A DNA stretch of 21,613 nt, from assembly GCA_023426365.1 (NCBI GenBank), contig JAFAAW010000054.1, positions 1 through 21,613 on the forward strand, read 5' to 3'. A program made the translations under genes and the position numbers. Origin of the DNA: Pseudomonadota bacterium. Its GTDB lineage: Bacteria > Pseudomonadota > Alphaproteobacteria > Rhodospirillales > Magnetospirillaceae. This document shows positions 1 to 7,802 of the stretch, in pieces. Under the pieces are notes generated by a model. It was not told the DNA's origin and did no database searches. It saw only the letters and a program-made list of their open reading frames with translations. Within the stretch, counting starts at the first letter, position 1, and each line of letters opens with the position of its first letter.

Positions 1-3
1 CGC

Positions 4-369
4 CTATCCGCAGTAGCGCTCGACCTCGTCCAGCAGCTTGCGGATGGACAGCGGCTTGGTGATGACCTGGTCGAAGCCCTCGCGCAGGAAGCCGGCGATG
101 GAATCGGGATCGGCAAAGGCGGTCACCGCCACCACCGGCACGGCGCTGGTGCGGTCGTCGGCCTTGAGCTGCTTGAGCAGATCGACGCCGGAATGCTTGG
201 GCAACTGGATGTCCATCAGGATCAGCGCCGCGCCGCTTTCGGCGGTCAGGTCCACCAGCCCGTCGCCGTCCGACGACTTCACCGTCTGATAGCCGGCGAT
301 GGTCAGCGCCTGCTCCAACAGCTTCATGTTCATCGCATTGTCTTCGACGATGACGACGGTACCGCTCAT
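4..369 (-). CDS. DivK-like single-domain response regulator
   Basis: This 121-residue protein is a lone receiver domain with no output domain, so it should act by protein-protein contact in a phosphorelay in the cytoplasm. The acidic pocket is E9/D10, the phosphoacceptor is D53 (in LMDIQLP), the switch threonine is T83 and the conserved lysine is K105. The VEDNxMNMKLL opening and the VVAVTAFA stretch closely match Caulobacter DivK, the regulator that controls CtrA through histidine kinases. The ATG lies in an ATGA overlap with the stop of the upstream GGDEF/EAL gene, so the two are probably translationally coupled and work together. Caulobacter divK is similarly paired with the GGDEF protein gene pleD. 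I call it DivK-like rather than divK because alphaproteobacteria often hold several such paralogues and the canonical neighbour is absent. Confidence 0.9.
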   Translation of the reverse strand: MSGTVVIVEDNAMNMKLLEQALTIAGYQTVKSSDGDGLVDLTAESGAALILMDIQLPKHSGVDLLKQLKADDRTSAVPVVAVTAFADPDSIAGFLREGFDQVITKPLSIRKLLDEVERYCG

Positions 370-3300
370 TGCCCCACTCCCTGGCCGGATGCGATTCCGG
401 CGGTTTCTCCGATGCGGGCAGAAGCATCGTAGGTCTTGGCGAATTGGGTGAAATCGGCCACCGGCAGCGGCCGGCCGATCATGTACCCCTGGATTTCGTC
501 GCAGCCATGCTTGGCCAGCAGGCTTGCCTGCACCTCGGTCTCCACGCCCTCGGCGATGGTTTTCATCGACAGCGAATGGGCCAGCGAGATGATGGCGTTG
601 GCGATGGCGCGGCCGTCCTCGTCATGGTCCAGGTCGCGCACGAAGGCGCGGTCGATCTTGACCGTATTGACCGGGAAACGCTTGAGATAGGCCAGCGAGG
701 AATAGCCGGTGCCGAAATCGTCGATCGACAGCGTGACCCCCAGCTCGGCCAGCGCGCGCAACAGTTTCAGCGTCGCCTCGCCGTCGGCCATCAGCATGCT
801 TTCGGTCAGCTCCAGGTCCAGCAGGCGGGGATCGATCCCGGTTTCGACGATGGTGGTGGCCACGGTGTCGGCCAGATCGGCCTCGCGGAACTGGCGGCCG
901 GAAATGTTGACGCCGATGCGCAGCGGCGCCAGCCCCTGGTCGGTCCAGGCGCGCATCTGGCGGCAGGCGGTTTCCAGCACCCAGCGGCCCATAGGCACGA
1001 TCAGGCCGGTTTCCTCGGCCACTGGAATGAACTTGTCGGGCGCGATCACCCCCAGCTCGGGGTGGCGCCAGCGGATCAGCGCCTCGGCGCCCACCAGCCG
1101 GTAGTCCCGCAGCCGCACCTGCGGCTGATAGAACAGCTCGAAATGGCCGTCGCGCAGGGCGTCCTTCAGGCTGCGTTCCAGCGTCAGCCGCTCGGACACC
1201 GCGAACGACATGGCGGCGTCGAAGAAGCCCACATGCTCGTCCGGGCGGCGCTTGACCTGATGCAGCGCCATTTCGGAATTGCGCAGCAGCTCCAGCGCCT
1301 CGTCGCCGTCGCGCGGAAAGACCGAAATGCCGAAATCCGCCGCCAGCGTCAGTTCGGTGTCGTGGGTGTGGAAGGTGGTGACCACCGCGTCGCGCACCTG
1401 TTCGACCGCGCGGGTGACGGCGGCTAGATCGCGCAAGCCCGGCAGCACCACGGCGAATTCGTCGCCGGCCAGACGCGCGGCGGTGCCGCCGTTGTTGGCC
1501 ACCGCCAGGCCCAGGCGGCGCGCGGTCTCGCGCAGCAGCGCGTTGCCCACGTCGTGGCCCAGCGAATCGTTGACGGTGGTGAAGCCTTCCAGGTCGATGG
1601 TGACGCAGGCGACGTGCTGGTGGTTGCCGCGCGCCATCGCCAGCGCCTGGCCCAGCCGTTCGGTCAGCAAGGTGCGGTTGGGCAGGTCGGTCAGCGAATC
1701 GTGGTTGGCCAGATAGGCCACGCGCTGGGCCAGTTGCTTGTTTTCGGTCAGGTCGCGGATGGTGCCGGTGAACAGCCGGCGCTTGTCCAGACGCAGTTCC
1801 GACACCGACAGGTGCACCGGGAACGCCGTGCCGTCCTTGCGCTTGGCCATCACCTCGCGGCCCATGCCGATCACGGTGCCGCCCGCGCCGTCCAGATAGT
1901 TGCGGATGTAATCGTGATGGTTGGTGGCGTCCGGCTCCGGCATCAGCAGGGAAACCGGCGCGCCGATCAGTTCGGACAGCGAATAGCCGAAGATGCGCTC
2001 CACCGACAGGTTGGCGGAGACGATCACGCCGTCCTCGTCGATGGTGACGATGCCGTCCAGCACCGTATCCATGATGGCGCGGATGCGGTGTTCGCGGGCC
2101 GCCACCGCGCGCATGGCGGCGGTCACCTCGGTGGTGTCGCGCCCCACCAGCAGCGTCGCGGTGCGGCCGTCGCGGCGCAGCGGCACCGCGTTCAGCTCCA
2201 CGTCGCGCAGGCGGCCGGCGAAGGTGACGATCTTGACGGGGACCGGGTGGTCCTCCTCGTACAGCGCCTCCAGCCCCGATTCGAACAGCGGCAGGTAATC
2301 GGCGTGGACGAAATCCACGAACGCCTTGCCCTCGCACGCCGAGGCGGAAGGGGCGCGCAGCATGCCCAGGCCGGCGGCGTTGATGCGCTCGACGATGCCG
2401 TCCACGCACACGCAGATCAGGTCGGGCGACAGTTCCACCAGATCGCGGTAGGACGCCTGGTCCTTCAGCAGCGCCGATTCCAGCATGGACACGTCGGTGA
2501 TGCGGTCCAGCATCTTGAGGATCTGGCTGCCGGAATTGAGGATGCTCTCGGCATAGTCGCGATAGCCGCCGGGCTGGATGGCGCCCAGCATCTCGGTCGA
2601 GATCATCTCGGCAAAGCCGATGACGTCGTTGAGCGGTGTGCGGATGTCGCGGCTCATGCGCGCCATGAACTCGGTCTTGGAGCGGTTGGCCAGCTCGGCG
2701 TCTTCCTTGGCCTCGGCCAGCTTCTCGGCGGCGGCGCGCTCGGACGTGATGTCGCGGGAATAGAAGGCGCAGCGCCGCTCGCCGGCCTCGCCCACCGCCA
2801 GGATGCGGCTGGCGAACCAGCGCAGGCCGTCGGAATCCTCGAACTCCACCGTGCGGCCGGTGTCCAGCGCCTGCTCGAAATACGAGCGGCGATGCGCGGC
2901 CAGCGCCTTGGGCAGCAGGGCGAACAGGTTTTCGCCCTCCAATTCATCGGTGCGGTGGCCCAGTTGTTCGGCGGCCTGCACGTTCAGCGTGATGATGCGG
3001 CCGTCGGCGTCCAGCAGCAGGGCGACGTCGTGGCTGGCGTCCAGCAGCGCCTGGGTGGTGTGGTGCGACAGTTCCAGTTGGACCTGCGCCTGCTGGCGTT
3101 CGATGGCGTGGCGGATGACGCGCGGCAGCAGTTCCAGCCCGGCCAGCGACTTGACCACGTAATCCTGGGCGCCGGCGCGGATGGCATCCTGGGCCACGCG
3201 CTCGTCGTCCAGCCCGGTCAGCACCACCAGCGCCGTGTCCGGGGATTGCGCCTTCATGCGCACGACCGATTGCAGTCCCGAGGCGTCGGGCAGGCCCAGA

Positions 3301-3479
3301 TCGGCCAGGACGCACTCATACGCGTGCTCCTGCGCCATGCGCAGGCCGTCGGCCAAGCAGCCGCACAGGTCGGCCTTCCACGGGACCTGAGCCTCCGCGA
3401 GTTTGATCGCGATCAGTCTCTGGTCACCGGGATTGTCCTCGATGACAAGCAGTCGTTTGGACGCGGCGGCGGCAGTCAT
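366..3479 (-). CDS. REC-PAS-HisKA(degenerate)-PAS-PAS-GGDEF-EAL signalling protein
   Basis: This 1037-residue cytoplasmic protein probably controls c-di-GMP levels. Domains in order are a receiver (about 8-125, phosphoacceptor D60), PAS (about 138-248), a HisKA-like helical segment (about 265-330), two further PAS domains (about 345-455 and 465-580), GGDEF (about 583-750) and EAL (about 760-1015). In the H-box the phosphoacceptor histidine is replaced by R277 (MSRDIRTPLN) and no HATPase domain follows, so it is not a kinase. The cyclase signature is AGDEF (671-675), there is no RxxD inhibitory site just upstream, and the usual DLDxFK and GD motifs are altered. The EAL half keeps E799, N858, E890, D920/D921, K941, E977 and Q997, so phosphodiesterase activity is expected. 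The open frame extends to a TTG at 3485. I chose the ATG at 3479, although neither has a clear Shine-Dalgarno site. It overlaps the DivK-like gene downstream. Confidence 0.9.
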   Translation of the reverse strand: MTAAAASKRLLVIEDNPGDQRLIAIKLAEAQVPWKADLCGCLADGLRMAQEHAYECVLADLGLPDASGLQSVVRMKAQSPDTALVVLTGLDDERVAQDAIRAGAQDYVVKSLAGLELLPRVIRHAIERQQAQVQLELSHHTTQALLDASHDVALLLDADGRIITLNVQAAEQLGHRTDELEGENLFALLPKALAAHRRSYFEQALDTGRTVEFEDSDGLRWFASRILAVGEAGERRCAFYSRDITSERAAAEKLAEAKEDAELANRSKTEFMARMSRDIRTPLNDVIGFAEMISTEMLGAIQPGGYRDYAESILNSGSQILKMLDRITDVSMLESALLKDQASYRDLVELSPDLICVCVDGIVERINAAGLGMLRAPSASACEGKAFVDFVHADYLPLFESGLEALYEEDHPVPVKIVTFAGRLRDVELNAVPLRRDGRTATLLVGRDTTEVTAAMRAVAAREHRIRAIMDTVLDGIVTIDEDGVIVSANLSVERIFGYSLSELIGAPVSLLMPEPDATNHHDYIRNYLDGAGGTVIGMGREVMAKRKDGTAFPVHLSVSELRLDKRRLFTGTIRDLTENKQLAQRVAYLANHDSLTDLPNRTLLTERLGQALAMARGNHQHVACVTIDLEGFTTVNDSLGHDVGNALLRETARRLGLAVANNGGTAARLAGDEFAVVLPGLRDLAAVTRAVEQVRDAVVTTFHTHDTELTLAADFGISVFPRDGDEALELLRNSEMALHQVKRRPDEHVGFFDAAMSFAVSERLTLERSLKDALRDGHFELFYQPQVRLRDYRLVGAEALIRWRHPELGVIAPDKFIPVAEETGLIVPMGRWVLETACRQMRAWTDQGLAPLRIGVNISGRQFREADLADTVATTIVETGIDPRLLDLELTESMLMADGEATLKLLRALAELGVTLSIDDFGTGYSSLAYLKRFPVNTVKIDRAFVRDLDHDEDGRAIANAIISLAHSLSMKTIAEGVETEVQASLLAKHGCDEIQGYMIGRPLPVADFTQFAKTYDASARIGETAGIASGQGVGQ

Positions 3480-3581
3480 AATCAAGGAAGATGCAGCATT
3501 GTTGCGGCCTTGTAAACGAAAGGACGCCGCTTGATGAACGACAATATGCGTGAAATCACAACGAAAGCGGGCAGGAGTGCG

Positions 3582-3597
3582 GGCGGCCTCGGCCGCC
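3582..3597 (-). terminator. Short GC-rich hairpin after the 367-residue ORF
   Basis: The inverted repeat GGCGGCC-TC-GGCCGCC begins four bases beyond the stop codon of the minus-strand gene at 3601. It could end transcription of the fliI-fliJ-methyltransferase group before the GGDEF/EAL gene. No T-run follows on the minus strand, so it is a weak candidate. Confidence 0.3.
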
Positions 3598-3600
3598 GCG

Positions 3601-4704
3601 TCACCGTTGCTTGGCCAGCCATTCGTTGACGGTGGGCACCATGGCCTTGCAGGTCAGGGAAAAAGACGCCATCAGCTTGTCCTTTTCCTGGTTCATGTGA
3701 AGCATGTTGTCCACCACCTTGCGCAGGATGTCCTTGGCAAAGGCGGGGTGGCCCAGCACCTGGGGCAGGCGGTCGCCGAAGGCGCCGCGCAGCGAGGTGA
3801 CCAGCACCTCGCTCTTGTCGATGTTCAGGCGCTGGATCTCGGTCAGGCTTTCGGACGCGATGAAGGCCAGCACCTCGCCGTAGACCCTGGCCACCGGCTT
3901 GTCCAGCGACGCCACCACGTTGAAGAAGTCCTTTTCGCGGGCGAAGAAGGTCCACGCCGCGTCGCCCAGCATCTTGCGATAGAACTCGTACATGTCGCGG
4001 TTCCATACCGCGACGCCGGCGATGGCCTGGGGCCGGTGCAGCAGGATGTCGGTGAAGTCGGGGCCGGCGGCGGCCTTGACCTTCCTCAGGATGGCCGGCT
4101 CGAACTGGCCCACGGTGGCGATGTCGGCGGGCGTGCGCAGGGCGACGATGTCGTCGCCGATCTCCATCATCTGGGGATAGGACAGATGGTCGCGATAGGC
4201 CTGCAGCAGCGGCAATTGCCAGTCGAAGGCCAGATAGCGCGACAATTCGCGCAGCTTGCGTTCCTCGATGGGGTCGTTGCCGACGCGGGTGACCTCCACC
4301 TGCTCGGTCTTCTTGATCAGGCCGAACAGGGATTTGCGCGTCACCGTCTCGGTGACGGTGTGCGGGGTCTTGTCGGCCTCGAACACCTTTTTCGCGCAGG
4401 TGCGCACCAGCAATTGCTGAATCTGGTTCAACGACACCGGGCAGGCCAGCATCTGGTCGTTGTCGCGCACCGGCTTGCCGTCCTTGGCCTTGACGATGTC
4501 GTCGCAGGCTTCGCGGTTGGCCAGGAACAGCGCGATGAACTTTTCCAGGACGTCCGGATGGGAAATCAGGTCCTGATAGGTCAGGTGTTCATCCACCAAC
4601 CGGTTCTGCTGAAAACGGGCCAACACCTTTTTCAGACCATCGATGATGGCCTTCTTGGTGTCGTTATCGATATCCACCGGCGGAGGAAGCGTAGGAACGG
4701 CCAT
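3601..4704 (-). CDS. Conserved-looking protein of unknown function (367 aa)
   Basis: I do not recognise this protein. It is soluble, with no signal peptide or membrane segment, mixed charge and mostly predicted helix. It has a few scattered cysteines (C87, C108 and C129 region) but no metal-site spacing. A short basic/hydrophobic stretch around 130-150 (KSLFGLIKKTEQVEVTR) could be a beta hairpin, and the C-terminal third (about 270-367) looks like amphipathic helices. Codon use matches its neighbours and the frame is uninterrupted for 1.1 kb, so it is a real gene. It lies 43 bp downstream of the RlmM-like gene on the same strand, as the last member of a run beginning with fliI. A flagellar or motility role is only a guess from position. 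The start at 4704 is an ATG preceded by a G-rich run (TTGGGG). Confidence 0.8.
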   Translation of the reverse strand: MAVPTLPPPVDIDNDTKKAIIDGLKKVLARFQQNRLVDEHLTYQDLISHPDVLEKFIALFLANREACDDIVKAKDGKPVRDNDQMLACPVSLNQIQQLLVRTCAKKVFEADKTPHTVTETVTRKSLFGLIKKTEQVEVTRVGNDPIEERKLRELSRYLAFDWQLPLLQAYRDHLSYPQMMEIGDDIVALRTPADIATVGQFEPAILRKVKAAAGPDFTDILLHRPQAIAGVAVWNRDMYEFYRKMLGDAAWTFFAREKDFFNVVASLDKPVARVYGEVLAFIASESLTEIQRLNIDKSEVLVTSLRGAFGDRLPQVLGHPAFAKDILRKVVDNMLHMNQEKDKLMASFSLTCKAMVPTVNEWLAKQR

Positions 4705-4747
4705 GACCCCAAGGCCCCCAAGGGCAAGTCGAAGAATGTTTTATGGT

Positions 4748-5728
4748 TTACCCGTTCACCTGCGCCAGGGCAACATCGGCCTGTGCGGCCTCGTTCTCCA
4801 GGAGGACCCAGGTCAGTTCGTGCTTGTTGTGGAACAGGTGGAACAGGCGCGATCCGGGAATGGCGGCAAACGCCCGCGCGGTGGCGAAATCGGTCTCGCC
4901 CTGGAACTTGATGGTGCACAGGAAGTTGCGCACCAATCCGGTGGCGCGCCAGCGCTGGACCAGCCCCAACAGCCGCTCGGGATAGCAGATGATGTCCGAG
5001 AACAGCCAGTCCACCGGCCCCACGCTGTGCGGGTCCAGGCCGAAGGCGCTTTCCTGGCGGGGGGTGATGTTGGGCAGGGCGGCGATGCTGGGCGCCAGCG
5101 GCGCCTTGTCCACGCTGATGACCTTGGCCCCCAGGGTGGCGATCACCCAGCTCCAGCCGCCGGGGCACGCCCCCAGGTCCAGGCACAGCTCGCCCGGCTT
5201 CGGCCCCACGCCCAGGCGGGTGAAGGCGTCCCACAGCTTGAGATAGGCGCGGTTGGGCGGCGTGGTCCTGTCCTCGACGAAATGGCATTCGCCGTTGGGG
5301 AACGGGCTGTCGCAGCGGGCGGCCGCCAGCAGGGTGTGTTCGTCCAAAAGGGTGAAGGACCCCAGCGGCGCCGCCGGCGCGGGAGTGCCGAAGGTGAGGG
5401 GCTTGGCCGACACCTTGGGGAGTTTGTCCACCATCAGCGCCGTGCGCCGGTGCAGGCCGGGCGCATAGGGCCACCAATTGCGCTGGATGGCGCGCAAGGC
5501 TCGGGCGCCGTCGCCGATCGAGGCGATGGGGATGCGCACCACGTCGTGCCAGACGTTCTGCGCCCAGGCGGCGGGGCCGGCGGGGCCTTCGGCCAGGAAC
5601 AGGCGGCCGTGCTCCTGCACCACGCAGCCATCCAGTTCGGTGCGCAGATCGGCCTCGAACCCCTCGGCGGCCAGATAGCCGGTCAGGTTGGTGGCGATGG
5701 GGGCGGGCGGCGGCGGGGTGTCGGTCAT
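4748..5728 (-). CDS. RlmM-like SAM-dependent 2'-O-ribose methyltransferase (FtsJ/RrmJ fold)
   Basis: This 326-residue protein is predicted to methylate a ribose 2'-hydroxyl in rRNA using S-adenosylmethionine. The SAM-binding motif I is DLGACPGGW (184-192), the signature shared with E. coli RlmM. The K-D-K-E tetrad of the RrmJ family can be placed at K164 (AYLKLWDAF), D245 (FSDII), K274 (TIKF) and E304 (NKHELTW). The N-terminal 150 residues would correspond to the substrate-binding part of RlmM, which targets C2498 of 23S rRNA. The protein is about 40 residues shorter than E. coli RlmM (366) and the N-terminal part is divergent, so the exact target is uncertain. It lies 32 bp downstream of fliJ and is probably co-transcribed with it. 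No strong ribosome-binding site precedes the ATG. Confidence 0.85.
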   Translation of the reverse strand: MTDTPPPPAPIATNLTGYLAAEGFEADLRTELDGCVVQEHGRLFLAEGPAGPAAWAQNVWHDVVRIPIASIGDGARALRAIQRNWWPYAPGLHRRTALMVDKLPKVSAKPLTFGTPAPAAPLGSFTLLDEHTLLAAARCDSPFPNGECHFVEDRTTPPNRAYLKLWDAFTRLGVGPKPGELCLDLGACPGGWSWVIATLGAKVISVDKAPLAPSIAALPNITPRQESAFGLDPHSVGPVDWLFSDIICYPERLLGLVQRWRATGLVRNFLCTIKFQGETDFATARAFAAIPGSRLFHLFHNKHELTWVLLENEAAQADVALAQVNG

Positions 5729-5760
5729 GGCGGGCGGTATAGCATGGCGGCGGGCCTGCG

Positions 5761-6228
5761 TCAGCCGCCCTGCTCCTCGCGGTCGGCCTCGGCTTCCGCC
5801 TCGGTCCGGCGGCGGTGCATGTTCAGGCCGATCTCGTCCAGGAAGATCTGTTCCTTGCGGTCGGCTTCCTCGCGCTCGCGCTTCTCGCGGTTGGCCTGGG
5901 TGACCTCATAGGTCTTCTGCTCGCGGAAGGCCTCGGCCAGTTCGTCGCGCGCCACCTCGATCTGCTGGCGCACGGCGGCCAGCGCCTGGCGCATCATGTC
6001 GCGGCGGACCATCCACGCCTTGTGGAAGGCGCCATAGGCGAAGCCGACGCCGGTGGCGTCGGCGGCGGCCAGTTCCTGCTCGCGCTTGAGCTGTTCCTCG
6101 CCCTGGCGGATTTCCTCGATGATGGCGTCCTCGCGCGTTTGCAGCGCGGTCAGCGTGCGGCGCTTTTCGTCCACGTTGAACTTGGACAGACGGATCAGCG
6201 TCTTGAGGCCCTTGGCCGGCTTGGCCAT
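5761..6228 (-). CDS. fliJ: Flagellar export chaperone FliJ family
   Basis: This 155-residue, highly charged protein is helical almost throughout, with long coiled-coil heptads (about 15-65 and 80-150) and no membrane segment. FliJ is the small coiled-coil stalk of the flagellar type III export ATPase. It sits in the FliI hexamer like the gamma subunit of F1-ATPase and contacts FlhA. Sequence conservation in FliJ is low, so the call rests on length, coiled-coil character and position directly downstream of fliI (55-bp gap). The ATG at 6228 has a good Shine-Dalgarno site (AAGGGGTGAT) four bases upstream. The C-terminus is rich in Glu and Arg. Confidence 0.85.
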   Translation of the reverse strand: MAKPAKGLKTLIRLSKFNVDEKRRTLTALQTREDAIIEEIRQGEEQLKREQELAAADATGVGFAYGAFHKAWMVRRDMMRQALAAVRQQIEVARDELAEAFREQKTYEVTQANREKREREEADRKEQIFLDEIGLNMHRRRTEAEAEADREEQGG

Positions 6229-6283
6229 CAGCGATCACCCCTTGCGAACCCTTGGCCGGCGCCCGCGCGGCGGGGGGCGGGTG

Positions 6284-7639
6284 TCATTCCTTGCGTCCCA
6301 TGCCGTCGCCGTCGAACGGCATGCCGAGAATCTGCGCCAGGCCGGCATAGCAATTGTGCAGCGAGGTGGCGTCCTTTTTGCCCTGGATCAGGAATTCCTC
6401 GATCATGGGGTAATAGTGGATGGCTTCGTCCACCGCCGGGTCGGTGCCCTTGCGATAGGCGCCCAGCCGGATCAGCTCGGCCATGTCCTCATAGGTGGCG
6501 AGCAGGCGGCGGGCGCGCCGCACCAGATCGTTTTCCTGCTGGTTGTTGCAGCCCGGCATGGTACGCGACACCGACCGCAGGATGTTGACCGCCGGATAGC
6601 GGCCGCGATCGGCGATGGCGCGGTCCAGCACGATATGGCCGTCCAGGATGCCGCGCACCGCATCGGAAATGGGTTCGTTGTGGTCGTCGCCGTCCACCAG
6701 CACGGTGAACAGGCCGGTGATCGACCCCTTGCCGGTGCCCGGGCCGGCGCGCTCCAGCAGGCGCGGCAGTTCGGCGAACACGGTGGGGGTATAGCCCTTC
6801 GACGCCGGCGGCTCGCCCGCCGACAGGCTGATCTCGCGCTGGGCCATGGCGAAGCGGGTGACCGAATCCATCATGCACAGCACGTCCAGCCCCTGGTCGC
6901 GGAAATATTCCGCCACCGACAGGGTCAGATAGGCGGCCTGGCGGCGCATCAGCGGGCTTTCGTCCGAGGTCGAGCAGATCACTACCGACCGCTTCATGCC
7001 CTCCTCGCCCAGGTCGTCCTCGATGAACTCGCGCGCCTCGCGGCCGCGTTCGCCGATCAGGCCGATGATGGACACATCGCACGAGGTGTTCTTGGCCATC
7101 ATGGACAGGATGGACGACTTGCCCACGCCCGAGCCGGCGAAGATGCCCATGCGCTGGCCCCGGCACATGGTGAGGAAGGCGTTGACCGCGCGCACGCCCA
7201 GATCCACCTTGCCCGCCACGCGCGAGCGCGAGGCGGCGGGCGGCGGGCGGTTGCGGATGGGATAGGCGATGTCGCCCAGGCCCAGCGCGCCCAGCCCGTC
7301 CACCGGCTGGGCGAAGGCGTTGATGACGCGGCCCAGCCACGAACGTTCGGGATAGACCACGGGTTCGGAATCCTGCACCTCGGTGCGGCAGCCCAGGCCG
7401 ACGCCGTTGACGTCCACGAACGGCATCAGCAGCGCGCGGCCGTTGCGGAAGCCCACCGCCTCGCATGGCACGCGGCGGCCGTCCCGGGCCACCACATGGC
7501 AGCGGTCGCCCACCGAGATCTGGCGCTGCACGCCGCCCGCCTCGATCAGCATGCCCTGGACGGCGGCGACCCGGCCATAGACCTGCACGTCGCTCAGGCG
7601 TTCGATGTCGTTGACGAGATTGCGGACCAGGAACTTCAA
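6284..7639 (-). CDS. fliI: Flagellum-specific ATPase FliI
   Basis: This 451-residue protein is the ATPase of the flagellar type III export apparatus at the cytoplasmic base of the basal body. It has an N-terminal beta-barrel (about 1-90), Walker A AGSGVGKS (168-175), the catalytic glutamate E197 in LIGERGREAREF, and Walker B ending at D258 (LDVLCMMDSVTRFA). The KGYTPTVFAELPRLLERAG block (281-299) is typical of the FliI/SctN/F1-beta family. Length is normal for FliI. The start is TTG, preceded by AGAGG at suitable spacing. An in-frame stop lies eight codons upstream with no ATG or GTG between, so the non-ATG start is forced. It is divergent from ctrA across 163 bp and heads the fliI-fliJ group. 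CtrA controls flagellar genes in many alphaproteobacteria, but I see no full TTAA-N7-TTAA site here. Confidence 0.97.
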   Translation of the reverse strand: MKFLVRNLVNDIERLSDVQVYGRVAAVQGMLIEAGGVQRQISVGDRCHVVARDGRRVPCEAVGFRNGRALLMPFVDVNGVGLGCRTEVQDSEPVVYPERSWLGRVINAFAQPVDGLGALGLGDIAYPIRNRPPPAASRSRVAGKVDLGVRAVNAFLTMCRGQRMGIFAGSGVGKSSILSMMAKNTSCDVSIIGLIGERGREAREFIEDDLGEEGMKRSVVICSTSDESPLMRRQAAYLTLSVAEYFRDQGLDVLCMMDSVTRFAMAQREISLSAGEPPASKGYTPTVFAELPRLLERAGPGTGKGSITGLFTVLVDGDDHNEPISDAVRGILDGHIVLDRAIADRGRYPAVNILRSVSRTMPGCNNQQENDLVRRARRLLATYEDMAELIRLGAYRKGTDPAVDEAIHYYPMIEEFLIQGKKDATSLHNCYAGLAQILGMPFDGDGMGRKE

Positions 7640-7802
7640 CCGAACCTCTTCAAATTCGCGTCAAAAGTCGCAGGGATTGGATCGACTGGATGCAAAATCA
7701 TCCTTATTCGTGAGGGGCTTACATGCCGGGCGCCTTGAAGTCGCCACGATACCCCCTTATGGTTACCACATCCTCAATACGCGGAAAAACGGGGATATTC
7801 CC

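Noticed and set aside
1554..3515. Long open frame antisense to the GGDEF/EAL gene.
   Set aside because: The minus-strand frame has clear domains with conserved catalytic residues. The antisense product is low-complexity His/Gln/Val/Gly-rich, as expected for GC-rich DNA read backwards.
3550..3559. GTGAAATCAC as a CRP-like palindrome upstream of the GGDEF/EAL gene.
   Set aside because: The arms are only four bases long and the flanking bases do not match the CRP consensus, so it is probably chance.
7759..7766. ATGGTTAC as a CtrA half-site (TTAACCAT reversed, one mismatch) upstream of ctrA.
   Set aside because: Only one half is present with a mismatch and no partner at the right spacing. This is too common by chance to report as a binding site.
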